From contig JAVBPD010000125.1 in assembly GCA_031549885.1 (NCBI GenBank), forward strand, positions 1-32,042: a stretch of DNA of 32,042 bases, in the 5' to 3' direction. Of this stretch, positions 1 through 8,558 are shown piece after piece. Position 1 is the first letter of the stretch. Every line of letters begins with the position of its first letter. A program made the position numbers and the translations under genes. Below the pieces are notes generated by a model. That model made no database searches. It was given only the letters and a program-made list of their open reading frames with translations, and was not told the origin of the DNA. This DNA is from WQUF01 sp031549885. GTDB taxonomy: Bacteria > Bacillota > Clostridia > Clostridiales > Clostridiaceae.

Positions 1-53
1 ACTGAAGTAATAAAAAAATGACAATAGGGAATTAAATAAGGGTTTTATAAAAG

Positions 54-274
54 GTTCCAAATAAAGCCCGAAAACAAGGATTCGTTCCTTCGACAGCAAA
101 AAAAACCAATGTCGAACTGTGGACGAATTGGCGAAGCTATGGTCAAAAATATATGGATAGAATGTGAACGACAAAAAAATCCCTATAAAAATGAGAAAAT
201 ACATAGAAAAATATAAAAAAGACATGAAAAAATTTATTCTAAAAAGGTGGGAAGACATGGGGCGTAATTTCTAA
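54..274 (+). other. Coding-like remnants upstream of allC, unidentified
   Basis: Two short open stretches lie here. Frame A (54-167) has no start codon and ends in TGA. Frame B (164-274) starts with GTG, overlaps the end of A by four bases and would give 36 residues rich in lysine and aromatic residues. Neither has a good ribosome binding site. Frame A uses CGA and TCG codons that are uncommon in the neighbouring genes. An imperfect hairpin (79-129) also falls inside: positions 80-85 pair with 123-128, and 89-94 with 111-116. This may be the frameshifted 3' end of a decayed gene, a structured RNA, or chance. I recognise no family. Confidence 0.22.
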
Positions 275-298
275 AAATTGGAGTTAACTATTAGATCT

Positions 299-327
299 TT
301 GTATCATTAATTTTGAAATGTTATAAT
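299..327 (+). promoter_or_regulatory. Probable promoter of allC operon
   Basis: An extended -10 element, TGTTATAAT (TATAAT at 322-327), is preceded after 17 bases by a weak -35, TTGTAT (299-304). It lies about 60 bases upstream of the allC start. The poor -35 fits a promoter that needs an activator, but no operator can be defined. Confidence 0.55.
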
Positions 328-386
328 ACTTATAGTCGCAAAGAAAGAATAAAATTAATGTATGTTGTCAAGGAGTTGTTTTTAAA

Positions 387-1619
387 TTGGAAAAGAATAT
401 GCAAAAAGAGTCTGTTTTTTGTTTAGAATATATTGCCAATCTTGCAAATGATCCAGCTGGTGGTGTTACAAGGCTTGTTTATTCTAAACAATGGGCTGAT
501 ACTCAAAATGCAATAAAAAAAATCATGGATTCTAAAGGATTTGTTACTAATTTTGATGCTGTAGGAAACTTATTTGGAAAAATTGAAGGTACTAGTTTTA
601 AGGATGAGACCATATTGACAGGATCTCACGTGGATACAGTAAGAAATGGAGGCATGTATGATGGCCAATTTGGAATTGTTGCTGGAATGCTTGCTGTAGA
701 ATTTCTAAATAAAAAATATGGACCTCCTCTTAGAAATATAGAAGTAGTTTCATTTGCTGAAGAAGAAGGTTCCAGGTTTCCTTACAGCTATTGGGGAAGC
801 AAAAATTTAATTGGTATTGCAAAGAGGGCTGATGTAGAAACAATAGAAGATCAAGAAGGAATAAGCTTTGTATCTTCTATGAGAGAATCAGGGTTTGATT
901 TTGAAAGAGAAGATAAAAAAATAAGAGGTGACTATAAATATTTTATTGAATTACATATTGAACAAGGAAATGTGCTAGAAAAAGAGCAAGTGGATTTGGG
1001 AATAGTAAATGGAATAGTTGGAATAAAGAGATTTGAGGTTTGCATTACAGGAAGAGCGAACCATGCTGGAACAACTCCTATGAAATATCGCAAAGATGCA
1101 TTTTATGCTGCTTCAAAAATGGTAACAGAGATAATTGAAAAAGCAAAAGAAAAAGGGGATCCGCTGGTAGCTACGGCAGGTACTATTGATATTAAACCAA
1201 ATACTGTAAACGTAATACCGGGAGAGGCAAAGTTTAATTTTGATATTCGCCATACTGATAAAGTTAGCCTTGAATTGTTTTCAGATGAAGCAATTGAAAT
1301 TATAAAAAAAATAGCTAATGACAATGATTTAGGTGTGAAAATAAATATGTGGATGGATGTTGCACCAGTAGCTATGGATGATAATTTAGTTAATAAGCTT
1401 GAGAAAATTTGTATAAAATTAAATGAAAATTATAAAATAATGCATAGTGGAGCAGGGCACGATGCTCAAATTATGGCGTCAGCTATTCCAAGCGTTATGA
1501 TATTTGTACCAAGCAAAGAGGGCATAAGTCATAACCCTGATGAATACACAAGTCCAGAAAAACTTGAAAATGGCATTAAGGTATTATCAAATATTTTATA
1601 TGAATTAGCGTATATATAA
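387..1619 (+). CDS. allC: Allantoate amidohydrolase (M20 peptidase family)
   Basis: This cytosolic metal-dependent hydrolase converts allantoate to (S)-ureidoglycine with release of ammonia and CO2. It belongs to the M20 family, which also holds N-carbamoyl-amino-acid hydrolases and ureidoglycolate hydrolases. The dinuclear metal-site pattern is complete: GSHVDT with His81, YDG with Asp92, the EEEG box at Glu125-Glu127, ELHIEQG with His190, and His382 in the HNPDEYT region. GRANHAGTTP of the dimerisation domain is also present. The 410-residue length is normal. The start is TTG at 387, because AAGGAG at 370-375 is 11 bases upstream, while the next ATG (399) is too far away. The pathway role is supported by allB, allE and allD downstream. 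A strong terminator follows directly, so this gene may be expressed more than the rest. N-carbamoyl-amino-acid hydrolase activity is the main alternative. Confidence 0.88.
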   Translation: MEKNMQKESVFCLEYIANLANDPAGGVTRLVYSKQWADTQNAIKKIMDSKGFVTNFDAVGNLFGKIEGTSFKDETILTGSHVDTVRNGGMYDGQFGIVAGMLAVEFLNKKYGPPLRNIEVVSFAEEEGSRFPYSYWGSKNLIGIAKRADVETIEDQEGISFVSSMRESGFDFEREDKKIRGDYKYFIELHIEQGNVLEKEQVDLGIVNGIVGIKRFEVCITGRANHAGTTPMKYRKDAFYAASKMVTEIIEKAKEKGDPLVATAGTIDIKPNTVNVIPGEAKFNFDIRHTDKVSLELFSDEAIEIIKKIANDNDLGVKINMWMDVAPVAMDDNLVNKLEKICIKLNENYKIMHSGAGHDAQIMASAIPSVMIFVPSKEGISHNPDEYTSPEKLENGIKVLSNILYELAYI

Positions 1620-1626
1620 CACATTG

Positions 1627-1661
1627 ACTATAGAGATTATTATTTTCTCTATAGTTTTTTT
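1627..1661 (+). terminator. Rho-independent terminator or attenuator after allC
   Basis: A perfect 10-bp stem (1627-1636 with 1646-1655) with a 9-base loop is followed by a run of seven T. No clear promoter lies between it and the next start at 1689. The downstream genes therefore need readthrough, or a promoter I cannot see. Confidence 0.8.
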
Positions 1662-1688
1662 GAAATATTTTTTAAAGAGGTATGTTTT

Positions 1689-2654
1689 ATGCTTTATGGA
1701 TCAGAAATTTGCAAATATTTAAATAGAGTTTTTAAATACAATAATTTTTTACAAGGAAAGGTGCATTCATGTTTTAATAGAGTGTGCAATTTTGAATTTG
1801 AATCATATCCACTTATGTCTATTGTTATAGGAAATAGGCCTTTTAAACCTATGAGCGCTTATATTGATACCAGAATAGAAAGTTTATTTTCTAATTTTCA
1901 AATAGAAAGAGAAGATAAAGTGATTATTAAAAATAACAGCTTTATCATTGAAAATAGGGGTTTTATAATCTCCATGGAACATGCGAAAATTCATGATTTT
2001 AATATTAAAATAACAGAAAAAGCCAAGGAAGTCTCAAATATAAAAGATTCTATTTTAAAATTAGAATCCTCTTTAATAAAGGGAAATCCCAAGGGACTTT
2101 TACCATTATTAAATAATGTGTGGGATTATTTTGGAAAAAATATAGAAGTTAGGTTTAAAAATAATATATATAGTGAATTTTTAAAAAAACATGTAAATGG
2201 TTTTTTAGATGCTATATTAAAAAATGATATGCATGAAACCTCCTTATGTGTAGATAAAATTATAGGCTGTGGACCAGGCCTTACTCCATCCTCAGATGAT
2301 ATGCTTTTAGGGTTTATAATTGGTTTATATTATTATAAAAAGTTTAATCCAAACTTTAATTTTGATGTGGCAAAGCTTGGCAGAATTATTTTAAAATCTT
2401 CTTATGAAAAGACAACTAGGATTAGCTATGAGATCCTAAGGTTTGGCACAAAAGGTATAGTAATTGAAGATCTACATATTCTTGCTAAGTCTATATTTTT
2501 TATTACGGGATCAAAAATAGAAGAAAAGGCTAATTTGCTTTTAACTTATGGTGAAACATCAGGAACTGATATAATCTTAGGATTATATATTGGATGCCTT
2601 GTATCCTTGCTTAATTATACTGCAAAAGATTTATCCACTTGTCCCATATTTTAA
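1689..2654 (+). CDS. allH: DUF2877 protein, oxamate carbamoyltransferase subunit AllH
   Basis: This 321-residue protein has the DUF2877 signature GCGPGLTPSSDD followed by MLLGFIIG around residues 195-215. The family contains E. coli YlbF, now called AllH, which works with AllF (FdrA) and AllG (YlbE) as oxamate carbamoyltransferase. That enzyme turns oxalurate and phosphate into oxamate and carbamoyl phosphate. The partner here is most likely the AllF-AllG fusion at the end of this operon, about 5.9 kb downstream. The unlinked order is unusual, since in E. coli the three genes are adjacent. The start ATG at 1689 has AAAGAGG eight bases upstream; the ATG at 1682 is in another frame. No membrane segment or signal peptide is visible. 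This is the only DUF2877 gene in the window although two AllF/AllG sets are present. Confidence 0.8.
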   Translation: MLYGSEICKYLNRVFKYNNFLQGKVHSCFNRVCNFEFESYPLMSIVIGNRPFKPMSAYIDTRIESLFSNFQIEREDKVIIKNNSFIIENRGFIISMEHAKIHDFNIKITEKAKEVSNIKDSILKLESSLIKGNPKGLLPLLNNVWDYFGKNIEVRFKNNIYSEFLKKHVNGFLDAILKNDMHETSLCVDKIIGCGPGLTPSSDDMLLGFIIGLYYYKKFNPNFNFDVAKLGRIILKSSYEKTTRISYEILRFGTKGIVIEDLHILAKSIFFITGSKIEEKANLLLTYGETSGTDIILGLYIGCLVSLLNYTAKDLSTCPIF

Positions 2655-2749
2655 ATGATTTTTCCCCCTGTTTGGTGCTAGAAAACAATTAATAAGTGAT
2701 TTATAATGATTCATAGTTTTATTATAGTAAATTATTTTAGGAGGAAAAA

Positions 2750-3964
2750 ATGAATAAAACATATTGGCTAAAAAATGTAACTTTAGAAACTGGATTTGAG
2801 ACAAGTGATGATATTGTAACTACTACAACAGCATTATTTAATATATTAATTCAAGATGGCATAATCACAAAAATAGTCAATAATACTTGCAGCTTAGAAC
2901 CTGGTGTAAAAATTTATGATGCTAAGGGTCTTTTAATGGTACCTCCATATACGGAAAAGCATTCACATATAGACAAAACATATGTAGGGGAAAATTGGAG
3001 AGCTCCAGAAGGTGCAAAAAATATTTTAGATATAGTTACAAGCGAAGCTGCTTTATATCCAACGTTTAAAACATCTATTGAATATAGAGCAAAAAAACTC
3101 ATCGATATGTTTATTGAAAATGGAAGTACAACTATAAGAACCCATGTTGATGTAGTTAAAGGAACAAAGCTTAATCATCTAGAGCAGGTTCTTAGTGCGT
3201 TAAACTCTTATGGAGATAAAATTCAATATGAAATAATAGCTTTTCCACAGCATGGTCTTTTATTGTCTGATTCGGTAAAGCAATGTGAATATGCTCTTAA
3301 AAACGGTGCTACGCTTTTAGGAGGAGTAGATCCAGAAATTATCGATAAAGATAGGGATAGGTCTTTAGAAAAAACTATGGAAATTGCTGTTAAATACAAT
3401 GTGGGCATTGACTATCACCTTCATGAATCTGGTAAGTGTGGGCTTAAATCTTTTAAAAAACTTTTATCTCTCATTAAAGAAGCAAAATGGCAAAATCGTG
3501 TATCAATTAGCCATGGATTCTTTTTAAGCGATTTAAATGCAGATGAAGCTTTAGAAGTTGCAACAGATTTAAGGGAAAATGGCATTACTCTTATAACTCA
3601 TGTGCCTTTGAAAAATATCCCTGACTTTATGTATTTTAGCAATAAAGGAGTAAATGTTGCTTTAGGCAGCGATTGTATAAATGATAGCTGGTGGCCTTAT
3701 GGAAATGGAAATATTTTAGAAAGACTTGGTTGGCTTGGGCTTATTTTTGGAATAAAAAAAGAGAAGGATCTTGCTAATTCATTAAAATTTATAACCAGTA
3801 ATGTAACACCACTTAATAAAAATGGAAATAGAGTGTGGCCGATGCCTCTTATTAAAGCTAATTTTTTATTAGTAGATGGTGTTTGCACAGCTCATGTAGT
3901 AGGAAGAAGGCTTCCAAATAAATGTGTAGTAAATAATGGAATATTTGCTTATGGAGAATTATAA
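2750..3964 (+). CDS. Cytosine-deaminase-like amidohydrolase
   Basis: A 404-residue metal-dependent hydrolase of the amidohydrolase superfamily, closest in motif pattern to cytosine deaminase (CodA). The metal and catalytic residues are all present and spaced as in CodA: His71-x-His73 in KHSHIDKT, His223 with Glu226 three residues later (YHLHES), His255 in SHGFF, and Asp308 in GSDCIND. Enzymes of this group deaminate or hydrolyse cytosine, creatinine, isoxanthopterin and similar rings. None of the known allantoin steps needs this activity, so its substrate is open. It may feed a related ureide or heterocycle into the pathway. The start ATG has TTAGGAGG just upstream. It lies between allH and allB in the same direction, with a 95-base gap before it and 112 after it, so it may be partly independently transcribed. 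Confidence 0.72.
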   Translation: MNKTYWLKNVTLETGFETSDDIVTTTTALFNILIQDGIITKIVNNTCSLEPGVKIYDAKGLLMVPPYTEKHSHIDKTYVGENWRAPEGAKNILDIVTSEAALYPTFKTSIEYRAKKLIDMFIENGSTTIRTHVDVVKGTKLNHLEQVLSALNSYGDKIQYEIIAFPQHGLLLSDSVKQCEYALKNGATLLGGVDPEIIDKDRDRSLEKTMEIAVKYNVGIDYHLHESGKCGLKSFKKLLSLIKEAKWQNRVSISHGFFLSDLNADEALEVATDLRENGITLITHVPLKNIPDFMYFSNKGVNVALGSDCINDSWWPYGNGNILERLGWLGLIFGIKKEKDLANSLKFITSNVTPLNKNGNRVWPMPLIKANFLLVDGVCTAHVVGRRLPNKCVVNNGIFAYGEL

Positions 3965-4016
3965 GCTATTATTTAATTTTGTCATAGATTGATAAAATCC
4001 ATAGTTTTTCTTTATC

Positions 4017-4048
4017 ATGTTTATCCGATGAATATATTGGTTAAACAT
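4017..4048. repeat. Inverted repeat upstream of allB
   Basis: ATGTTTATCC (4017-4026) and GGTTAAACAT (4039-4048) are inverted copies matching at nine of ten positions, with a 12-base spacer. They lie 29 bases upstream of the allB start. This could be an operator or a short hairpin in the leader. The AT-rich background makes chance possible. Confidence 0.35.
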
Positions 4049-4076
4049 ATTAAAATATTTATTAGGAGGAATCTAC

Positions 4077-5423
4077 ATGAAGTACGACTTGATTATAAAA
4101 AATGGTTATGTGATTAAAGGTCATGAAGTTAAAAAGCTTGATATAGGTATTATTGATGAAAAGATAGCATGTATACAAAATAATATATGCTATGATGCTG
4201 ATGAGATAATTGATGCAGAAGGTTTATATGTTTTTCCAGGTGTTACAGATGCTCATGTGCATTTTGATGAACCAGGTAAATCTGAATGGGAGACGATAGC
4301 TTGTGGTAGCTCTGCATTTTCAGCAGGTGGTGGTACATTATTTTTTGATATGCCATTAAATTCATATCCTACCACATGTGATATTAAAACTTTTAATGAT
4401 AAATTTGTCCTAGCTAAGAATACATCTTTTGCAGATTTTGGAATATGGGGAGGGCTTACACCAAAAAATTTAGACAATTTAGAAGAGCTTGCTGAGGCCG
4501 GAGTAATTGGATTTAAGGCATTTTCTTGTTTTACAGGAGATTCTGGCCTTATGCGAAGTGATGACTATACTATTTTAGAAGGTATGAAAAGGATAAAAAA
4601 ATTAAAACTTCCTCTTATGATTCACTCTGAAAATGCTGAAATTACAAGAGACTTAACAGATCTTTTTCTAAAAGAGAATAAACTATCTGCAAGGGATTAT
4701 TTTAATTCGAGGCCTGTTATTACAGAGATAGAAAATGTTTCAAGGATGATTTATTTTGCAGAAGAAACAGGTTGTAAAGTAATAATAGCTCATGTAAGCA
4801 CTGAAAGAGCAATTAGCCTTATTCAAGAGGCAAAGAAAAGAGGAGTAGATATCCATTGTGAATCAATTGGCCATTATCTTGCTTTTAATGAAGAAGATGT
4901 AGAGATAATAGGTACGCAGGCAAAATGCTCTCCGCCAATTAGAAATAAGGAAAATCAAATTAGATTGTGGGCTAAAATGCTGCTTGATGAAATAGATTTC
5001 ATATCCTCTGATCATTCACCATGTGATCCAAAATTAAAAGAAGGTGAATTTTTTACAGCATGGAATGGCATAGCTTCATGCCAGTCTACACTGCCTTTAA
5101 TCTTAAGCTTTGGATATCATGATAGAAAACTTGAAATTACAAAAGTAGCAAAAGTATTATCTGAGAATGTAAATAAAATTTTTAATATTCCAAATAAAGG
5201 TAAAATTGAAATTGGATATGATGGAGATTTTGCCATTGTAGATTTAAATAGTGGATTTAAATTAAAAAAGGAAGACTTATTTTATAAGCATAAAAACAGC
5301 ATGTATGTAGATTATGATTTTAAATCTAAAATAGTACAGACTATTTTAAGAGGTAAGACAGTTTATAAAGATGGTAAGATAATGACAAAACCATTTGGAA
5401 ATCATGTAAAACCTATTAGATAG
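4077..5423 (+). CDS. allB: Allantoinase
   Basis: Allantoinase opens the hydantoin ring of allantoin to give allantoate, the substrate of AllC. The 448-residue protein has the complete cyclic amidohydrolase pattern: DAHVHFDEPG with His60 and His62, Lys147 in GFKAFSC (the residue carboxylated to bridge the two metals), a histidine in MIHSEN, another in IIAHVST, and the metal aspartate in ISSDHSPCDP. The WETIACGSSAFSAGG stretch and KCSPPIR are typical of allantoinase rather than dihydropyrimidinase or dihydroorotase. The start ATG follows AGGAGG closely. Its place among allC, allE and allD makes the assignment strong. Dihydroorotase or hydantoinase activity is the alternative but less likely. 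Confidence 0.9.
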   Translation: MKYDLIIKNGYVIKGHEVKKLDIGIIDEKIACIQNNICYDADEIIDAEGLYVFPGVTDAHVHFDEPGKSEWETIACGSSAFSAGGGTLFFDMPLNSYPTTCDIKTFNDKFVLAKNTSFADFGIWGGLTPKNLDNLEELAEAGVIGFKAFSCFTGDSGLMRSDDYTILEGMKRIKKLKLPLMIHSENAEITRDLTDLFLKENKLSARDYFNSRPVITEIENVSRMIYFAEETGCKVIIAHVSTERAISLIQEAKKRGVDIHCESIGHYLAFNEEDVEIIGTQAKCSPPIRNKENQIRLWAKMLLDEIDFISSDHSPCDPKLKEGEFFTAWNGIASCQSTLPLILSFGYHDRKLEITKVAKVLSENVNKIFNIPNKGKIEIGYDGDFAIVDLNSGFKLKKEDLFYKHKNSMYVDYDFKSKIVQTILRGKTVYKDGKIMTKPFGNHVKPIR

Positions 5424-5464
5424 TTTGATTTTATAAATAAAGTGGAAAGTGTGAATATAAAAAA

Positions 5465-6685
5465 GTGGTTAATTCAAAGACTTTATTAAAACTTCCTTAC
5501 TGGGTTAGAGTTGTTACTATATTTTTCTTTGGTTGGGCAATAATTTGGATATATAGAACTGTTTTAAATCCTATTTATCCTGAAATTAAAAGAACCTTTG
5601 GAATTACGCTAGATTCTCAGATGTCATTAATTCCTACAGTATTTTATGCATTTTATACTATGTTTCAAATTCCATTTGGCCTCTTAGCTGATAGATATGG
5701 AAGAAAAAGAATTGTAATAAGTGCATTTTCTATATTTTCCATAGGGCTTTTAGTGATAAGCTTATCAAAATCATTTGCGGTGATTATTATTGGAGCTGCA
5801 CTGGTTGGAATTGGTCAAAGTGCTTACTTTGGATGTGCTTACTCTATTACGAACAGCGTGGTGGTTGAGAAAAAAAGAAGTTTTGCATCAGCCATAGTCA
5901 ATTCAGGATGTGCCATAGGTATTGCCATTGGGCTTATAAGCTCTAGTTATCTTGTGAAAAAGTATGGCATGGACTGGAGGGTTTTATTAAGAGCATTATC
6001 TATTGTAACCCTCTTTTTTGCAGCAATATATTATATATTTTTAGAAAAAGATGCTCAACATGTTCAAAGTGTAAAGCAGGCAAATTCTATTCCATTTAAA
6101 AAAGTTATACAAAACCCAAAATTAATAGCTGCATTTTTTTTGTATTTTGCTACTTGTTATGGTTATTATATGATAATAACTTGGCTTCCTTCTTTTTTGC
6201 AAAGCGAGAGAAACATAGAAGGAGTGATGATTGGATATATATCATCTATAGTGGCATTTACTTCTGTTCCTGGAGCTTTGTTTATAAGTAGGCTTGCTGA
6301 TAAATATAAAGATAGAAAGATAAAGTTACTTGTTATTTTAGAGCTGCTGTCAACAGTAACGCTTTTTATGGCAATAATGTCATCTAGTACAGTTTCAATA
6401 ATTATTTGGCTTGCATGTTATGGTTTCATTGGGAAGATAGTGGTAGACCCAATACTTATATCTTATGTAGTTGATTATGTGCCTAAAGAAACCTATAGCC
6501 GTGCTCTATCTTTTTTAAATTTCAGCGGTATGCTTGCTTCAATTGTATCATCTTATAGTACAGGCCTTATATCAGATGCAACTGGTACAAAAATTTATGG
6601 ATATTATATTGCTTGTATATTATTGATTGTTTCAACAACTTTATTGATATTTGTTAATAGTAAAAAGAAGAAATTTGAGAATTAA
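5465..6685 (+). CDS. MFS transporter, probable allantoin or ureide importer
   Basis: A 406-residue inner-membrane protein of the major facilitator superfamily with about 12 hydrophobic segments. The first begins near residue 12, and the signature GLLADRYGRKR lies between segments 2 and 3, with a related RLADKYKDRK loop after segment 8. Its position between allB and allE suggests uptake of allantoin or a related ureide, but MFS sequence alone does not show the substrate, and it is not of the NCS1 type used for allantoin in other bacteria. The only possible start in the frame is GTG at 5465, because an in-frame stop lies at 5438-5440 and no other start codon follows it. The ribosome binding site is weak (GGAAAG at 5444-5449), so translation may depend on coupling to allB. 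Confidence 0.75.
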   Translation: MVNSKTLLKLPYWVRVVTIFFFGWAIIWIYRTVLNPIYPEIKRTFGITLDSQMSLIPTVFYAFYTMFQIPFGLLADRYGRKRIVISAFSIFSIGLLVISLSKSFAVIIIGAALVGIGQSAYFGCAYSITNSVVVEKKRSFASAIVNSGCAIGIAIGLISSSYLVKKYGMDWRVLLRALSIVTLFFAAIYYIFLEKDAQHVQSVKQANSIPFKKVIQNPKLIAAFFLYFATCYGYYMIITWLPSFLQSERNIEGVMIGYISSIVAFTSVPGALFISRLADKYKDRKIKLLVILELLSTVTLFMAIMSSSTVSIIIWLACYGFIGKIVVDPILISYVVDYVPKETYSRALSFLNFSGMLASIVSSYSTGLISDATGTKIYGYYIACILLIVSTTLLIFVNSKKKKFEN

Positions 6686-6702
6686 AGATAGGAGTGAAAA
6701 AA

Positions 6703-7470
6703 ATGGGATTGGGTTATCCTAAGGAGCCGCTTTTTAGCCGTTCTATAATAAAAAAATCTAATTATGCCCTTATTGCAAAAGAAGGTCTTGTAAAGAGCAA
6801 TATTTTTGGATTTGAAAATTGTGAAATTAACATACTCGCAACCCCAAGGCTTGGAGCAAATTTTGCGGATTACATAGTTAAAGTAAATCCTGATGGAAAA
6901 AATCATCATGGCTTTGGGGGAGAAGGAGTAGAAACTTTTATATATTGCATATATGGAGAATTAAAAGTTTTTGCAGATAAAGAAGCCTTTAAGATTTCAG
7001 AAGGTGGATATTTATATTGTCCGCCTGATAAAAAAATGTATTTTGAAAATAATTCCTTAGAAACTGCTAAAGTATTTTTATATAAACAAAGGTATATTCC
7101 TATAGAGGGCTTAAACCCTTCAGTTTATTCAAACAATGTAAGCAGCATAGATTTTAGAAATTATGAAGATATGGAAAATGTACATATAAAAGATTTACTT
7201 CCATTAGATATGGCATATGATATGAATTTTCATATATTATCTTTTGATCCAGGTGGATGTCACCCTATAATAGAGACTCACTATGTAGAACATGGAGCTT
7301 ATATATTGACTGGTGAGGGCATTTATAACCTTGATAATGATTGGATTCCTGTTAAAAAAGATGACTACATATATATGAGCGCATATTCTCTCCAAGCTGC
7401 TTATGGAGTGGGAAGAGAGCCTTTTTCTTATGTTTATTCAAAAGATTGCAATAGAGATGTTATTTTATAA
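6703..7470 (+). CDS. allE: (S)-ureidoglycine aminohydrolase, bicupin
   Basis: This manganese enzyme converts (S)-ureidoglycine to (S)-ureidoglycolate and ammonia. Two cupin domains are visible, about residues 40-125 and 165-250. The second carries the metal site known from plant and bacterial enzymes: Glu191, His193 and His197 in ETHYVEHG, and Gln231 in SLQAAYG. The likely start is ATG at 6703, giving 255 residues, because AGGAG (6690-6694) lies eight bases upstream; the in-frame GTG at 6694 overlaps that ribosome binding site and would add only three residues. The gene follows the MFS gene by 17 bases and precedes allD by 11, so it is clearly in the operon. This enzyme keeps the pathway on the ureidoglycolate route and prevents non-enzymatic loss of ureidoglycine. 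Confidence 0.9.
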   Translation: MGLGYPKEPLFSRSIIKKSNYALIAKEGLVKSNIFGFENCEINILATPRLGANFADYIVKVNPDGKNHHGFGGEGVETFIYCIYGELKVFADKEAFKISEGGYLYCPPDKKMYFENNSLETAKVFLYKQRYIPIEGLNPSVYSNNVSSIDFRNYEDMENVHIKDLLPLDMAYDMNFHILSFDPGGCHPIIETHYVEHGAYILTGEGIYNLDNDWIPVKKDDYIYMSAYSLQAAYGVGREPFSYVYSKDCNRDVIL

Positions 7471-7481
7471 ATGGTGATTTT

Positions 7482-8531
7482 ATGAGGATTAAAAAAGAAG
7501 AGTTATATAAGCTTATAAAAAATAAATTACAAAAGGCAGGATTAATAGAAGAACATGCAGGTATTGTTGCAGAGGTACTTGTTCATGCTGACTTGCGTGG
7601 AATTCATTCGCATGGAGCTATGAGAGTAGAGTATTATGCTGAAAGAATTTATAAAGGTGGTACAAATAAAAACCCGAATTTTACCTTTGAAAAAACAGGG
7701 CCATGTTCTGCAATATTTGATGGAGATAATGGTGCAGGGCACGTGGCAGCAAAGCTTGCTATGGATAATGGGATTTTAATGGCTAAAGAATCAGGAATTG
7801 CAGTTATAGGAGTGCGCAAGATTGGGCATAGTGGTTCTATTTCATATTTTGTTAAACAAGCAGCTAGTGAAGATTTAATTGGAATTTCAATGTGTCAATC
7901 AGACCCTATGGTAGTTCCATATGGAGGAAAAGAAGTTTATTATGGAACAAATCCTATAGCATTTGCCGCAAAGGGCTTAAATGATGATATGTTAACCTTT
8001 GATATGGCTACAACAGTTCAAGCTTGGGGAAAGATTTTACATGCTCGTTCTAGGAATGAATCAATTCCAGATAATTGGGCAGTTGACAAAGAAGGCAATA
8101 AAACCACCGATCCTTTTTTGGTAAATGCTCTACTTCCTATAGCCGGACCTAAAGGTTATGGACTTATGATGATGGTAGATATATTATCAGGAATTCTTTT
8201 AGGGCTTCCATTTGGAAACAGTGTGTCTTCTATGTATAATGATTTAACTTCTGGTAGAAATTTAGGGCAGCTTCATATTGTAATCAATCCATCTTTTTTT
8301 ACAGATCTTCAAACTTTTAAGGCTAATATATCAAAGACTATAGGTGATCTAAACAATATTAAACCTTCTCCAGGATTTTCAAAAGTATTTTACCCAGGAG
8401 AAAGAAGCAAGCTTCAAGAAGAAGAATATATAAAAAATGGCATTGAAATTGTAGATGATGTTTATAATTATTTAATTAGTGATGTTATACATGAAGATAA
8501 ATTTGGCAATAAAGATCCATTTGCTAGGTAG
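7482..8531 (+). CDS. allD: Ureidoglycolate dehydrogenase
   Basis: This cytosolic NAD-linked enzyme of the LDH2/MDH2 (malate/L-sulfolactate dehydrogenase) family oxidises (S)-ureidoglycolate to oxalurate, the substrate of oxamate carbamoyltransferase. The 349-residue length is normal for the family. Visible family motifs are RGIHSHGAMR near residues 38-47, IGHSGSISYF near 112-121, GTNPIAFA near 155-162, and the AGPKGYGLMMMVDILSG loop near 220-236. The start ATG at 7482 lies 11 bases after the allE stop with only a weak GGTG upstream, which suggests coupled translation. The family also contains malate, lactate and sulfolactate dehydrogenases; the neighbours allE and allFG decide for ureidoglycolate. 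Confidence 0.86.
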   Translation: MRIKKEELYKLIKNKLQKAGLIEEHAGIVAEVLVHADLRGIHSHGAMRVEYYAERIYKGGTNKNPNFTFEKTGPCSAIFDGDNGAGHVAAKLAMDNGILMAKESGIAVIGVRKIGHSGSISYFVKQAASEDLIGISMCQSDPMVVPYGGKEVYYGTNPIAFAAKGLNDDMLTFDMATTVQAWGKILHARSRNESIPDNWAVDKEGNKTTDPFLVNALLPIAGPKGYGLMMMVDILSGILLGLPFGNSVSSMYNDLTSGRNLGQLHIVINPSFFTDLQTFKANISKTIGDLNNIKPSPGFSKVFYPGERSKLQEEEYIKNGIEIVDDVYNYLISDVIHEDKFGNKDPFAR

Positions 8532-8558
8532 TTTATTAAAATTATAAATGGAGGATAT

